DNA of 14,093 nucleotides, taken from the NCBI GenBank assembly GCA_016875695.1, contig VGPB01000030.1, positions 1 to 14,093 on the forward strand, in the 5' to 3' direction. Below the pieces are notes generated by a model. It was not told the origin of the DNA, did no database searches, and saw only the letters and a list, made by a program, of their open reading frames with translations. Below are positions 1 to 6,344 of the stretch, in pieces; the stretch's first letter is position 1, and each line of letters opens with the position of its first letter. The stretch is from Chloroflexota bacterium (GTDB lineage: Bacteria > Chloroflexota > Dehalococcoidia > UBA2979). The position numbers and the translations under genes are program-made.

Positions 1-32
1 CGACGCCGGACTCCCCGGGCACGCCCAACTAG
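1..32 (+). CDS. Possible C-terminal end of an upstream gene (partial)
   Basis: One forward frame is open from the window edge to a TAG at 30-32 and would give a short Thr/Pro/Gly-rich tail ending TPDSPGTPN. Such disordered tails are common, but about ten codons cannot prove coding. It is listed only because it fits a gene entering from the left, with the next gene starting downstream on the same strand. No function can be given, and no terminator is visible after it. Confidence 0.25.
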   Translation, partial: TPDSPGTPN

Positions 33-153
33 GCGCGCGTTCCGGGCGCGCTACTCACGGCGTGCGCGGGGCTGCACGCGAGTACCGCGGTTCCATCGCG
101 GCGTGCTCGTGCGCATGCGCGCCCGCGCGTATCATCGGGCGGTGCGTCGAGCC

Positions 154-750
154 GTGAGTGACGACACGGTGAGGAACGAGGCGGAGGCGCCGCAGCCCGC
201 AGCCGTCGAGGCGACACGACGCGCGCTGCTGGACCGCTTCGGCGCGGACTTCGTGGCGCTGGTCGACCACATGGGGCTCGTTAACCCGGTCCATATCGAC
301 GAGCTGCTGGCCGCGCGACCAGACGAGCAGGACAGACTTGGGATGGCCTGGCTGAGCGCAGCGACCGCGCTCGAAGCCGGCTGGGCCGCGCAGGCGCGGC
401 GCGGAGGCGGGGCGCCCGTGAGCTTGGCTCGCTACATGGCGATCCGGCTGCCCTCCCCGCGCGAGGCGCTCCGCGCGCAGCAGGCCGGGCCGCCGCCGCC
501 CGCGGTCCCGCCACACCCTGCAGCGGCCTCGGCCGCGCAGTCGCCGACGCCGCGCGAGCGCGAGTCGGCGCGGCGGCGCATCCGTCTGGAACGCGCGATC
601 GTCGAGGCGCGAGACGCCCTGCTTCGCGTCGACGCACTGGACCGGCTGGTGGACGCCGACCGCCAGGCTGTCGTCGCGCAGCTTGAAGACGTCATGACGA
701 TGATCTCGATGCGTCTGCGCAGTGCGATGCCGGGCGGGGAGCCGGACTGA
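154..750 (+). CDS. Hypothetical helical protein with a proline-rich linker
   Basis: I do not recognise this protein. From the GTG at 154 it has 198 residues in three parts. An N-terminal, probably all-helical region covers about 15-110 (ALLDRFGADFVALVDHMG, then an ELLAARP segment). A Pro/Ala linker covers about 111-132. A charged C-terminal helix covers about 135-190 and may form a coiled coil (RRIRLERAIVEARDALLR). It has no signal peptide, no membrane segment and no Cys cluster. The start is uncertain: in-frame GTG at 103, ATG at 115 and GTG at 142 also exist. I prefer 154 because the upstream alternative adds only an Arg-rich stretch, and because an AT-rich hexamer TATCAT (130-135), resembling a -10 box, lies just before it. 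None of the starts has a strong Shine-Dalgarno sequence. The gene ends 2 bases from the convergent zinc-ribbon gene. Coding is likely; function is unknown. Confidence 0.65.
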   Translation: MSDDTVRNEAEAPQPAAVEATRRALLDRFGADFVALVDHMGLVNPVHIDELLAARPDEQDRLGMAWLSAATALEAGWAAQARRGGGAPVSLARYMAIRLPSPREALRAQQAGPPPPAVPPHPAAASAAQSPTPRERESARRRIRLERAIVEARDALLRVDALDRLVDADRQAVVAQLEDVMTMISMRLRSAMPGGEPD

Positions 751-752
751 AG

Positions 753-1208
753 CTAGCGGTCGAAGAACCACCGCACACGATCGAACAGTCCGCCGCCGGC
801 GCCGCCCTTGCGCGCGCGATGCCAGGCCGCCTCGGCGGATGGAATGCGCAGGATCCCGCGGGCGCGCTCCTGCAGCACGGCCAGCACCTCGCGCTCCTCG
901 CCAGCGTCGAGCCAGTAGCCGTGCTCGTCTTCGCACATATCGAGTTCAACGTTGTGCGCGCGATAGTTGAACGCCGTCAGCGGCCGGGCGCAGACCGGGC
1001 AGCGCAGCTCGGACGCGCGTTGCGCGTAGTCGACCGTGCCCCGGCGCGCGTGCTCGCTGGCACGCGCCGCCTCGAGTTCGCCGAGCTCGTGCGCGTCCAG
1101 CCAGAACCCGCGGCACACAGGGCAGCGGTCCACCTCGATGCGCTGCACGCGCTCGGGGACAAACGCCGCGCCGTCGCGCGGGCAGACGAGAGCAGGGCGG
1201 GCGGTCAC
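753..1208 (-). CDS. Double zinc-ribbon protein (zf-TFIIB family)
   Basis: This 151-residue protein carries two TFIIB-type zinc ribbons. The first spans about 9-45: CPRDG at 9-13, RCPVC with Cys29 and Cys32, then GFWLDAHEL. The second spans about 70-105: CPVC with Cys70 and Cys73, then MCEDEHGYWLDAGE. The pairing of CPxC with GxWLDxxEL is the family hallmark (PF13453). In each ribbon one of the four expected Cys is replaced, by Asp12 in the first and by an acidic or His residue near 94-96 in the second. The tail, about 120-151, is basic and aromatic (LFDRVRWFFDR) and might contact membrane or nucleic acid. The GTG start is chosen because AAAGGA lies 6 bases upstream (minus strand) and the zinc motif begins at residue 9; the much longer open frame upstream lacks homology-like features. 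The molecular role of this family is largely unknown. A weak -10-like TACGAT lies at 1246-1251 on the minus strand. Confidence 0.85.
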   Translation of the reverse strand: MTARPALVCPRDGAAFVPERVQRIEVDRCPVCRGFWLDAHELGELEAARASEHARRGTVDYAQRASELRCPVCARPLTAFNYRAHNVELDMCEDEHGYWLDAGEEREVLAVLQERARGILRIPSAEAAWHRARKGGAGGGLFDRVRWFFDR

Positions 1209-1372
1209 GAACGGTCCTTTCGCGCGCGGGCTCGGGCGGCTTGCGATCGTAGCGGATTGCGGTCGGGCGAGCGGGTGCGCGCCGACGGCGGCCCGCGACC
1301 GCGGCTGGCATGCGATTGGAAGCGCGGCCGGGCGTCCGTGACGCGATCGGGATGGCGCGGCCGCGACGATTC

Positions 1373-1390
1373 TCACGCCGGTCACGCCGG
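1373..1390. repeat. Tandem 9-base direct repeat
   Basis: The unit TCACGCCGG occurs twice head to tail, 23 bases before the ATG of the micropeptide and upstream of the divergent zinc-ribbon gene. Tandem half-sites of this size can be regulator binding sites, but in GC-rich DNA such a repeat can also arise by chance. Confidence 0.4.
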
Positions 1391-1412
1391 CTGGAGTCGC
1401 GGGAGTAGACGC

Positions 1413-1478
1413 ATGTACATCGGCGCTGGCTTGCTCACCCTCATCCTCGTGGTCGTGGTGCTCCTCGTCGTGCTGTAA
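1413..1478 (+). CDS. Possible 21-residue hydrophobic membrane micropeptide
   Basis: An ATG at 1413 opens a 21-codon frame ending in TAA at 1476-1478. The product starts MYIGAGLLTL and is then almost entirely Leu, Val and Ile, so it would form a single transmembrane helix with no soluble part. A clear Shine-Dalgarno sequence, GGGAG (1401-1405), sits 7 bases before the ATG. Similar tiny all-hydrophobic proteins occur in other bacteria as unnamed proteins; I cannot assign a family. It lies alone in a roughly 500-base region between a divergent zinc-ribbon gene and a GNAT gene, and a tandem 9-base repeat (1373-1390) lies just upstream. The same frame stays open far to the left, but that extension is antisense to the zinc-ribbon gene and is not believed. 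Only expression data or conservation would settle whether it is real. Confidence 0.45.
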   Translation: MYIGAGLLTLILVVVVLLVVL

Positions 1479-1704
1479 CGCCGAACCTCCCGCGCGCTGA
1501 GCCGGTTCGCGGGTTCGAGCCGTGCGCCGGTTCGGGCTGACGCAGCGCGGACGCCGCGTACCCCTGTGATGCGGGGTGCAGCCGGCTGCCAGCGCCGTGC
1601 CGGCCGCCGCGCGTGTCATCTCGCTCTCCGCGTGTGCCGGGTGCCGCGCCGCGTTACGCTCGTCTGCGCGAAGAGACTAGACGCCCGACACCGCGGAGAC
1701 GCAT
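1479..1704. other. Intergenic region with short repeats and a palindrome
   Basis: No gene is seen in these 226 bases. The stretch holds a 9-base direct repeat GCCGGTTCG at 1501-1509 and 1526-1534, a short inverted repeat ACCCC/GGGGT (1560-1577), and a perfect 12-base palindrome GCAGCCGGCTGC at 1578-1589. No tRNA fold, convincing promoter or U-tract terminator was found. Together with 1209-1412 it makes up most of a roughly 500-base gene-poor patch broken only by the micropeptide frame. Confidence 0.5.
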
Positions 1705-2157
1705 GTGCCCGGGTTCGAGGTAGCCCGCGTGATGACGAGTGAGCAACTGCGCGCGGCGCTGGTGATCCGCACGCGCGTGTTCGTCGAGGAGCAGCACGTC
1801 CCCGCCGACGAGGAGATCGACGCCTACGACGCGGATCCGCTCGGCGTTGCCGTGCACCTGCTCGGCAGTCTCGACGGCGTCCCCGTGGGCACGGCGCGTC
1901 TGCTGCTCGATCCGCGCCCGGGCGAGCTTCCGCACATCGGGTGCGTGGCCGTGCTCGCGGAGCATCGCCGGCAGGGCTACGGCGCGGCGCTGATGCACGC
2001 GCTGCACGCCGAGGCGCGCGCCTGCGGCTTCGCTGGCGTCACGCTCGCTGCGCAGCTGCATGCGCTCGCGTTCTACGAGCCGCTCGGTTACTTCGCGCAT
2101 GGCCCGGTGTTCCTCGACGCGGGTATCGAGCACCGCCAGATGGACCTCCTGCTGTAG
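1705..2157 (+). CDS. GNAT family N-acetyltransferase (ElaA/YjcF-like)
   Basis: This 150-residue protein is a complete single-domain GNAT enzyme that would transfer an acetyl group from acetyl-CoA to an amine. The N-terminal part has the ElaA/YjcF-type sequence RTRVFVEEQHVPADEEID (about 22-39). Strand 4 and the acetyl-CoA pyrophosphate loop follow at about 78-97, with IGCVAVLAEHRRQGYGAALM giving the R/Q-x-x-G-x-G/A motif at 88-93. The C-terminal motif B, LAFYEPLGYFAHGPVFLDAGI (about 121-141), has the Tyr and the FLDAGI-H block typical of this subgroup. The GTG at 1705 is chosen over the overlapping ATG at 1703, which is out of frame; GGAG at 1695-1698 is 6 bases upstream. The substrate cannot be read from sequence: members act on small amines or proteins and most are uncharacterised. 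The gene stands alone, with intergenic DNA upstream and an antisense pseudogene downstream. Confidence 0.9.
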   Translation: MPGFEVARVMTSEQLRAALVIRTRVFVEEQHVPADEEIDAYDADPLGVAVHLLGSLDGVPVGTARLLLDPRPGELPHIGCVAVLAEHRRQGYGAALMHALHAEARACGFAGVTLAAQLHALAFYEPLGYFAHGPVFLDAGIEHRQMDLLL

Positions 2158-2189
2158 CGACCGGTCGCCGCTCCGGGACGGGCGACCGC

Positions 2190-2737
2190 TCAGCCCGCGC
2201 GCGTCGCGGGCGGGAGGCGAGACAGCACCTCGTCGGCGAACCGCTCGAGCCCGCTCAGCACCTCGCTGTCCCGCGCTCGGGCACGGTCCAAAGCGTGCAC
2301 AGGATGCGGATGCACTCGTCCATGCGTGCCCCGCGATGCTCTCACTGCTGCCCTGCGACCTCGAACTCCTCGCGCAGCCAGCCGGCCCCGACGCCGAACA
2401 GGGCGCGCCCGCCCGAGAGGTGGTCTAGCGTGAGCACCGCGCGCGCCGTCGCGATCGGGTCGCGCAGCGGCAGGGTGAACACGCTCGTGCCGAGGTGGAT
2501 GCGCGACGTGGTCGCGGCGATGTACGCGAGCGTGAGCAGCGGATCGACGAAGGGGCTCGTGGGCGCGATCGGCGCCTCGCGCCCGCCCGCGTACGGGTAC
2601 TGGCCGGGCGCGTAGCGCACGGGCACCACGAGGTGGTCGGGCATCTATACCGACTCGAAGCCGAGCGCCTCCGCCCTGCGCGTGGCCTGGGGGCGCAGCT
2701 CCGGCCGCATGGCGGCGAGGCCCACGCCGAACTTCAT
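2190..2737 (-). pseudogene. Decayed F420-dependent luciferase-like oxidoreductase
   Basis: This is the wreck of a luciferase-like monooxygenase, close to the Rv2161c-type F420-dependent oxidoreductases (TIGR03619-like). Intact members have about 280 residues. From the ATG at 2737 the first 30 codons (MKFGVGLAAM...EALGFESV) match the family start. Codon 31 is then TAG (2645-2647), where the family has the Trp of the ESVWVPDHL block. The same frame continues with PDHLVVP, DPLLTLAYIAA, RIHLGTSV, LDHLSGGRALFGVGAGWLRE and EFEVAGQQ, then hits TGA (2342-2344). It continues with EHRGARMDECIRIL and stops again at 2255-2257. A C-terminal-like piece, EVLSGLERFADEVLSRL, appears in another frame and ends at 2190-2192, so roughly 100 codons of the barrel are missing. 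One sequencing error cannot explain all these lesions. It lies antisense between the GNAT gene and the nuo operon. Confidence 0.88.
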
Positions 2738-2786
2738 GTTGGGCAACCTTCCGCTCGCGGGCGCACTTCGGGCGGGCGGATCATTC

Positions 2787-2820
2787 GGCCGGGCACGCGT
2801 CGGGGCGACGCGGCACGGCC
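2787..2820. promoter_or_regulatory. Long GC-rich hairpin upstream of the nuo promoter
   Basis: Two nested arms pair across a GGG loop (2803-2805). The inner stem is 7 perfect base pairs, CGCGTCG (2796-2802) with CGACGCG (2806-2812). After one bulged A (2795), the outer arms 2787-2794 and 2813-2820 pair in 7 of 8 positions (2792/2815 is G/A). No T-tract follows on either strand, so it is not a classical intrinsic terminator. It could block read-through from the GNAT side or serve as a protein-binding site ahead of nuoA. Confidence 0.6.
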
Positions 2821-2854
2821 CGCGCACGCGGCCGCGGGGCGGCGCTGGATTCGT

Positions 2855-2883
2855 TTGCGGCCAGTAAAGGCCCGTGCTACAAC
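2855..2883 (+). promoter_or_regulatory. Putative sigma-70 promoter of the nuo operon
   Basis: TTGCGG (2855-2860) and TACAAC (2878-2883) are separated by exactly 17 bases. They match the -35 consensus at the TTG and the -10 consensus at four of six positions. The site lies about 45 bases before the nuoA start, in one of the few AT-richer patches of the intergenic region and downstream of the hairpin. This is a match by eye only. Confidence 0.4.
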
Positions 2884-2927
2884 CGTCGCGGCACGCCGAG
2901 CCGCAGCCTGCCACGGGGGGACGCGCC

Positions 2928-3302
2928 GTGATCCCTGAGCAGTTCGGGCGGGTGGGTGTACTGTTCGGGTTCGCCCTGCTCTTCCCGGCCATCCCCCTGA
3001 TCGCCTCGTACGTCTTCTACCGGCTGCGCCTGCGCCCCGAGCACCCGGACCCCATCAAGCGCGCGACCTACGAGTGCGGCGTCGAGGCCGAGGGCAGCTC
3101 GTGGGGTCGCTTCAACGCTCGCTACTACATCGTGGCGCTCGCGTTTGTCATCTTCGATGTCGAGGTCGTGTTCCTGTTCCCTTGGGCGACGGTCTTCGCC
3201 GGCATGGGCTGGGTCGCGTACTTCGAGGCCGTGTTGTTCGTCGGCGTGCTCGCGCTGGGTCTGGGCTACGCGTGGCGGCGCGGCGCCTTGGAGTGGCGCT
3301 AG
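2928..3302 (+). CDS. nuoA: NADH-quinone oxidoreductase subunit A
   Basis: NuoA is a small membrane subunit of respiratory complex I, next to NuoH at the quinone-side interface. The 124-residue product has the usual length and three predicted membrane helices (about 10-30, 66-89, 97-114). The diagnostic motifs are YECG (48-51), the RFNARYYIVAL segment (61-71) and FDVEVVFLFPWA (76-87), with the conserved acidic residues Asp77 and Glu79. The GTG at 2928 is chosen because a run of six G (2915-2920) lies 7 bases upstream; the in-frame GTG at 2874 would add 18 residues with no family match. It is the first gene of the operon, behind a likely promoter. Its stop overlaps the nuoC start by 1 base. In most bacteria nuoB follows nuoA; here nuoC does. 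Confidence 0.95.
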   Translation: MIPEQFGRVGVLFGFALLFPAIPLIASYVFYRLRLRPEHPDPIKRATYECGVEAEGSSWGRFNARYYIVALAFVIFDVEVVFLFPWATVFAGMGWVAYFEAVLFVGVLALGLGYAWRRGALEWR

Positions 3303-3817
3303 TGCCGCGCGGCCCGCGCCAGCTCGCAGGGCGCGATGTCGCGGCACGCCTCGGCGCCGCGCTGCCCGCCGCCGTCGCCGGCGCGACCGACGAGCGCGTG
3401 GACATCGCGGCGCTCAGCATCGTCGAGGCGCTGCGCTGGCTGCGCGACGACGCCGAGCTCGACGCCGCGCAGCTCTCGAACCTCTGCGCCGTCGATCGCT
3501 ACGATCACTTCGAGGTCGTGTATCACCTGCAGTCGCTCGACCGGAACCACCAGATCGTCGTGCATGCACGCGTCGAGGACTACCTGGAGCCCGAGCTGCC
3601 GAGCTGCTATCCCGTCTACCGCGGGGCGCTGCTGCAGGAGCGCGAGGTCTACGACCTGATGGGCGTGCGCTTTACGGGCCACCCGGACCTGCGCCGGTTG
3701 TTCTTGTGGGATGGCTACCCCGGCTTCCCGTTGCGCAAGGACTTCCTGCAGATCGGCGGGCACCACCCCGGCCTGCCGGGCTTCCCGTTCGAGACGGCCG
3801 GGCGGCAGCAGCGATGA
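3302..3817 (+). CDS. nuoC: NADH-quinone oxidoreductase subunit C (30 kDa subunit)
   Basis: NuoC is a peripheral-arm subunit of complex I that packs beside NuoD and binds no cofactor. The 171-residue product has the 30-kDa-subunit fold. The diagnostic part is the C-terminal block EREVYDLMGVRFTGHPDLRR (113-132), followed by GFPLRKDF (141-148). The N-terminal 60 residues diverge, as is usual for this subunit. The start is the GTG overlapping the nuoA stop (TAGTG); GGAG at 3290-3293 is 8 bases upstream. Longer upstream frames are nuoA read in the wrong frame. It is a separate polypeptide, not fused to NuoD as in Escherichia coli. The stop overlaps the nuoD ATG by 4 bases (ATGA), indicating translational coupling. 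Confidence 0.94.
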   Translation: MPRGPRQLAGRDVAARLGAALPAAVAGATDERVDIAALSIVEALRWLRDDAELDAAQLSNLCAVDRYDHFEVVYHLQSLDRNHQIVVHARVEDYLEPELPSCYPVYRGALLQEREVYDLMGVRFTGHPDLRRLFLWDGYPGFPLRKDFLQIGGHHPGLPGFPFETAGRQQR

Positions 3818-4917
3818 CCACGGCCAGCGACCCGTACGTCCTGAACATCGGGCCGCAGCACCCGTCCACGCACGGCGTGTTCCGCCTGCGCGTCGTCATG
3901 GACGGCGAGCACCTGCAGGACGTGGACATGGTCGTCGGCTACCTGCACCGCTCCATGGAGAAGCTCGCCGAGGAGCGCACCTACGCGCAGAACATCCCGT
4001 TCACCGACCGCACCGACTACCTCGCGGCAATGTCGAACAACCTCGGCTACTGCCTCGCGGCGGAACTCCTCGCGGGCGTCGAGGTGCCGGAGCGCGCCTC
4101 GTACCTGCGCGTGATCTTCGCGGAACTGCAGCGCATCGCCAGCCACTCGATGGCCAACGGCACGTTCATCAACGACGCAGGCGCCTGGCAGACGCCGCTG
4201 ATGTACATGTTCCGCGAGCGCGAGAAGATCCTCGACCTGTTTGAGATGACGTGCGGCGCGCGGCTCACCACGAACTACATGCGTATCGGCGGCGTCGCCT
4301 TCGAGCCGCCCCCCGAGTTCTATCCTGCCGTCGACGCGCTCGTGGCCGAGCTGCCGGATCGCATCGGCGAGTACACCGAGCTGCTGGTCGATAACGAGAT
4401 CCTGCTCGCGCGTGCGCGCGACGTGGGCGTGCTCTCCCCCGCCGACGCGATCAACGCCTCGATCACCGGTCCCGTGCTGCGCGCCTCCGGCGTGCCGTGG
4501 GACCTGCGCAAGGCCGAGCCGTACTGTGCCTACGACCGTTTCGACTTCGGGATCCCGGTGGGCCACCATGGCGACTGCTACGATCGCTTCCTCGTGCGGC
4601 TGGAGGAGATGCGCCAGTCCGTGCGCATCATCCGCCAGGCGCTCGACGGCCTGCCATCCGGTGCGCATAAGACCGAGATCCCGCTCGCGCTGCGCCCCGA
4701 GCCTGGCGAGGCATACGCCCGCGTCGAGGGGCCGCGCGGCGAACTGGGCTTCTACGTCGTCTCGGACGGCGGACCCGCGCCGTTCCGCTTCCACATCCGC
4801 GCGCCGTCGCTCATCAACCTCTCGCTGCTGCGCGAGATGGCCGTCGGCAGCTCGCTCCCGGACGCCATCGTCACGCTCGGCTCGCTCGACATCGTGGTTG
4901 GCGAGATCGACCGATGA
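3814..4917 (+). CDS. nuoD: NADH-quinone oxidoreductase subunit D (49 kDa subunit)
   Basis: NuoD is the peripheral subunit that, with NuoB, forms the quinone-reduction site of complex I; it descends from the large subunit of NiFe hydrogenases. The 367-residue product starts with the signature NIGPQHPSTHGVFRLRV (11-27). His20 aligns with the quinone-binding His38 and Tyr69 (in TDYL) with Tyr87 of Thermus thermophilus Nqo4. Further family blocks are GYLHRSMEKLAE (42-53), FINDAGAW, and DRFDFGIPVGHHGDCYDR. The C-terminus, SLDIVVGEIDR, is canonical. Nothing looks truncated. It overlaps nuoC and nuoH by 4 bases each (ATGA). The quinone site cannot form without NuoB, which is not encoded in this operon, so a NuoB must be supplied from elsewhere in the genome. 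Confidence 0.97.
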   Translation: MTTASDPYVLNIGPQHPSTHGVFRLRVVMDGEHLQDVDMVVGYLHRSMEKLAEERTYAQNIPFTDRTDYLAAMSNNLGYCLAAELLAGVEVPERASYLRVIFAELQRIASHSMANGTFINDAGAWQTPLMYMFREREKILDLFEMTCGARLTTNYMRIGGVAFEPPPEFYPAVDALVAELPDRIGEYTELLVDNEILLARARDVGVLSPADAINASITGPVLRASGVPWDLRKAEPYCAYDRFDFGIPVGHHGDCYDRFLVRLEEMRQSVRIIRQALDGLPSGAHKTEIPLALRPEPGEAYARVEGPRGELGFYVVSDGGPAPFRFHIRAPSLINLSLLREMAVGSSLPDAIVTLGSLDIVVGEIDR

Positions 4918-6332
4918 GCGCGGCGCTCGACCCGATTCGCCTGCGTGCTCGGCTTGCGCCGCGCACGCTCGCGCGCGGCGTCATCGCGTTCGCCGCGTTC
5001 GTTGCGCTCAACGTCGCGATCGCCGCGCTGGTCGTCAGCGGCGCGCTCGACGGCGAGTGGTACGACTTTCGCGACCTCGGCCTCGGCGTGCAGCAACTGC
5101 GCGAGTGGCTGGACGAGCAGACCGCGGACCAGCCCGGCTGGCTCACCGACATCCTTCGCAGTACGACGTGGCTGTCGTACCTCGTCACCGCGCTGCTCGG
5201 TGCCACCGGCATCCTCAGCTTCGTCGGCGGCGTGCTGCTCGTGCTGATCTGGGTCGAGCGCCGGCTGATCGGGCGCATCCAGGTGCGCCGCGGCCCCAAC
5301 CGCGTCGGCCCGTTCGGGCTGCTCCAGCCGGTCGCCGACGCGATCAAGTTGATCCAGAAGGAGACGCTCATCCCGGTCGGCGCGGACCGCGTGATGTTCT
5401 TCCTGCCGCCCGTGCTCGTGTTCATCCCCGGCCTGCTCGTGTGGGCGCCCGTCCCGTGGGCGCCGCACATGACGTATGTCGACACGAACGTCGGCGTGCT
5501 CTACCTCGTCGCGATCGGCTCGCTCGCGACGCTCGCGATCTTCATGGCCGGCTGGTCGTCGAACAACCACTACGCGCTGCTCGGCGCGATGCGCACCGTC
5601 GCGATGATGATCTCGTACGAGATCCCGCTGGCGCTCTCGCTGCTCACCGTCGTCGTGCTCACTGGCAGCGCGCAGCTCTCGGCGATCGTCGAGTGGCAGT
5701 CCGTGCACAACGTCTGGATCGTGGTGCTGCTCCCGCTCACCCTCTTCACCTTCTTCTTCGCGTCCACCGCCGAGCTCAATCGCACCCCGAACGACATCGC
5801 CGAGGCCGAGTCCGAGATCGTAGCGGGCTTCCACACCGAGTACTCTGGCATGAAGTTCGGCCTGTTCTACGCGGTCGAGCTGGGCAACGCGGTCGCAGTG
5901 TCGGCGCTCACCGCGGCGCTGTTCCTCGGCGGCTGGTCCATGTTCGGATTGCAGGAGTGGGTGCCCGCGTACCTGCTGTTCGCGACGAAGGTCGCCGCGG
6001 TCTACTTCGTGCTCGTGTGGTTGCGCGGGACGCTGCCGCGGTTCCGCCTGGACCAGCTTATGGCGTTCGCGTGGAAATACCTGATTCCGCTCGCGCTGCT
6101 GAACCTCGGGGTCGTGGCGATCGAGGCAGCACTGTTCCGGCGCTGGGAGGGCGAGGGCGTCGTTGTGCTCGGCGGCTTCGCGCTCGCGAACGGGCTGCTC
6201 ACGGTCGTCGCCGTGCGCGGCTGGGCGCGCTTCCTCGGCTATGCGCCGGAGCGTGAGCCGCTGCTGCGGCCCACGCTCACCACCGGCGTCGGCGGCCTCC
6301 GCGCGGTCGACCGCATGCGGACGACGCGCTAG
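4914..6332 (+). CDS. nuoH: NADH-quinone oxidoreductase subunit H, N-terminally extended
   Basis: NuoH is the membrane subunit that forms the quinone entry channel and links the peripheral arm to the proton pumps. Family signatures include RRGPNRVGPFGLLQPVADAI (125-144), GWSSNNHYALLGAMR (213-227), SYEIPLALSLL and EAESEIVAGFHTEYSGMKFG (297-316). The 472-residue product is long; many NuoH have about 330-420. The usual first helix is at about 92-115. Before it lies an extra hydrophobic helix (about 22-42) and a polar segment (43-85) rich in acidic and aromatic residues. The usual PFD of the cytoplasmic loop reads PND here (292-294). The ATG at 4914 overlaps the nuoD stop, and the translation is continuous, so the extension is probably genuine. 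A later internal start is the alternative. nuoI, which usually follows nuoH, is absent; nuoJ starts 12 bases downstream. Confidence 0.95.
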   Translation: MSAALDPIRLRARLAPRTLARGVIAFAAFVALNVAIAALVVSGALDGEWYDFRDLGLGVQQLREWLDEQTADQPGWLTDILRSTTWLSYLVTALLGATGILSFVGGVLLVLIWVERRLIGRIQVRRGPNRVGPFGLLQPVADAIKLIQKETLIPVGADRVMFFLPPVLVFIPGLLVWAPVPWAPHMTYVDTNVGVLYLVAIGSLATLAIFMAGWSSNNHYALLGAMRTVAMMISYEIPLALSLLTVVVLTGSAQLSAIVEWQSVHNVWIVVLLPLTLFTFFFASTAELNRTPNDIAEAESEIVAGFHTEYSGMKFGLFYAVELGNAVAVSALTAALFLGGWSMFGLQEWVPAYLLFATKVAAVYFVLVWLRGTLPRFRLDQLMAFAWKYLIPLALLNLGVVAIEAALFRRWEGEGVVVLGGFALANGLLTVVAVRGWARFLGYAPEREPLLRPTLTTGVGGLRAVDRMRTTR

Positions 6333-6344
6333 GGCGGGGGACGC

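Noticed and set aside
819..1412. Long upstream extension of the micropeptide frame
   Set aside because: It is antisense to the zinc-ribbon gene and has no domain features; only the last 21 codons have a ribosome binding site.
1500..1535. tRNA-like T-arm sequence (GGGTTCGAGCC)
   Set aside because: The flanking bases do not form the five-pair stem, and no acceptor, D or anticodon arm could be built on either strand.
1209..1619. Upstream extension of the zinc-ribbon gene
   Set aside because: The added residues have no family pattern, and AAAGGA correctly placed before the GTG at 1208 fixes the shorter start.
2342..2644. Stand-alone 100-residue gene within the luciferase-like region
   Set aside because: It begins directly after an in-frame TAG inside a conserved block and ends before the rest of the barrel, so it is a fragment of the pseudogene.
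2645..2647. TAG at the conserved Trp as a recoded codon
   Set aside because: A TGA, a further stop, a frame change and a large internal loss follow in the same gene, so decay explains it better than recoding.
3145..3813. Long N-terminal extension of the nuoD frame
   Set aside because: The upstream part overlaps nuoC out of frame and is Arg/Ala-rich; family similarity begins right after the ATG at 3814.
4412..6256. 614-codon forward open frame
   Set aside because: It is nuoD and nuoH read in the wrong frame, Arg/Ala-rich throughout, whereas the correct frames give complete family matches.
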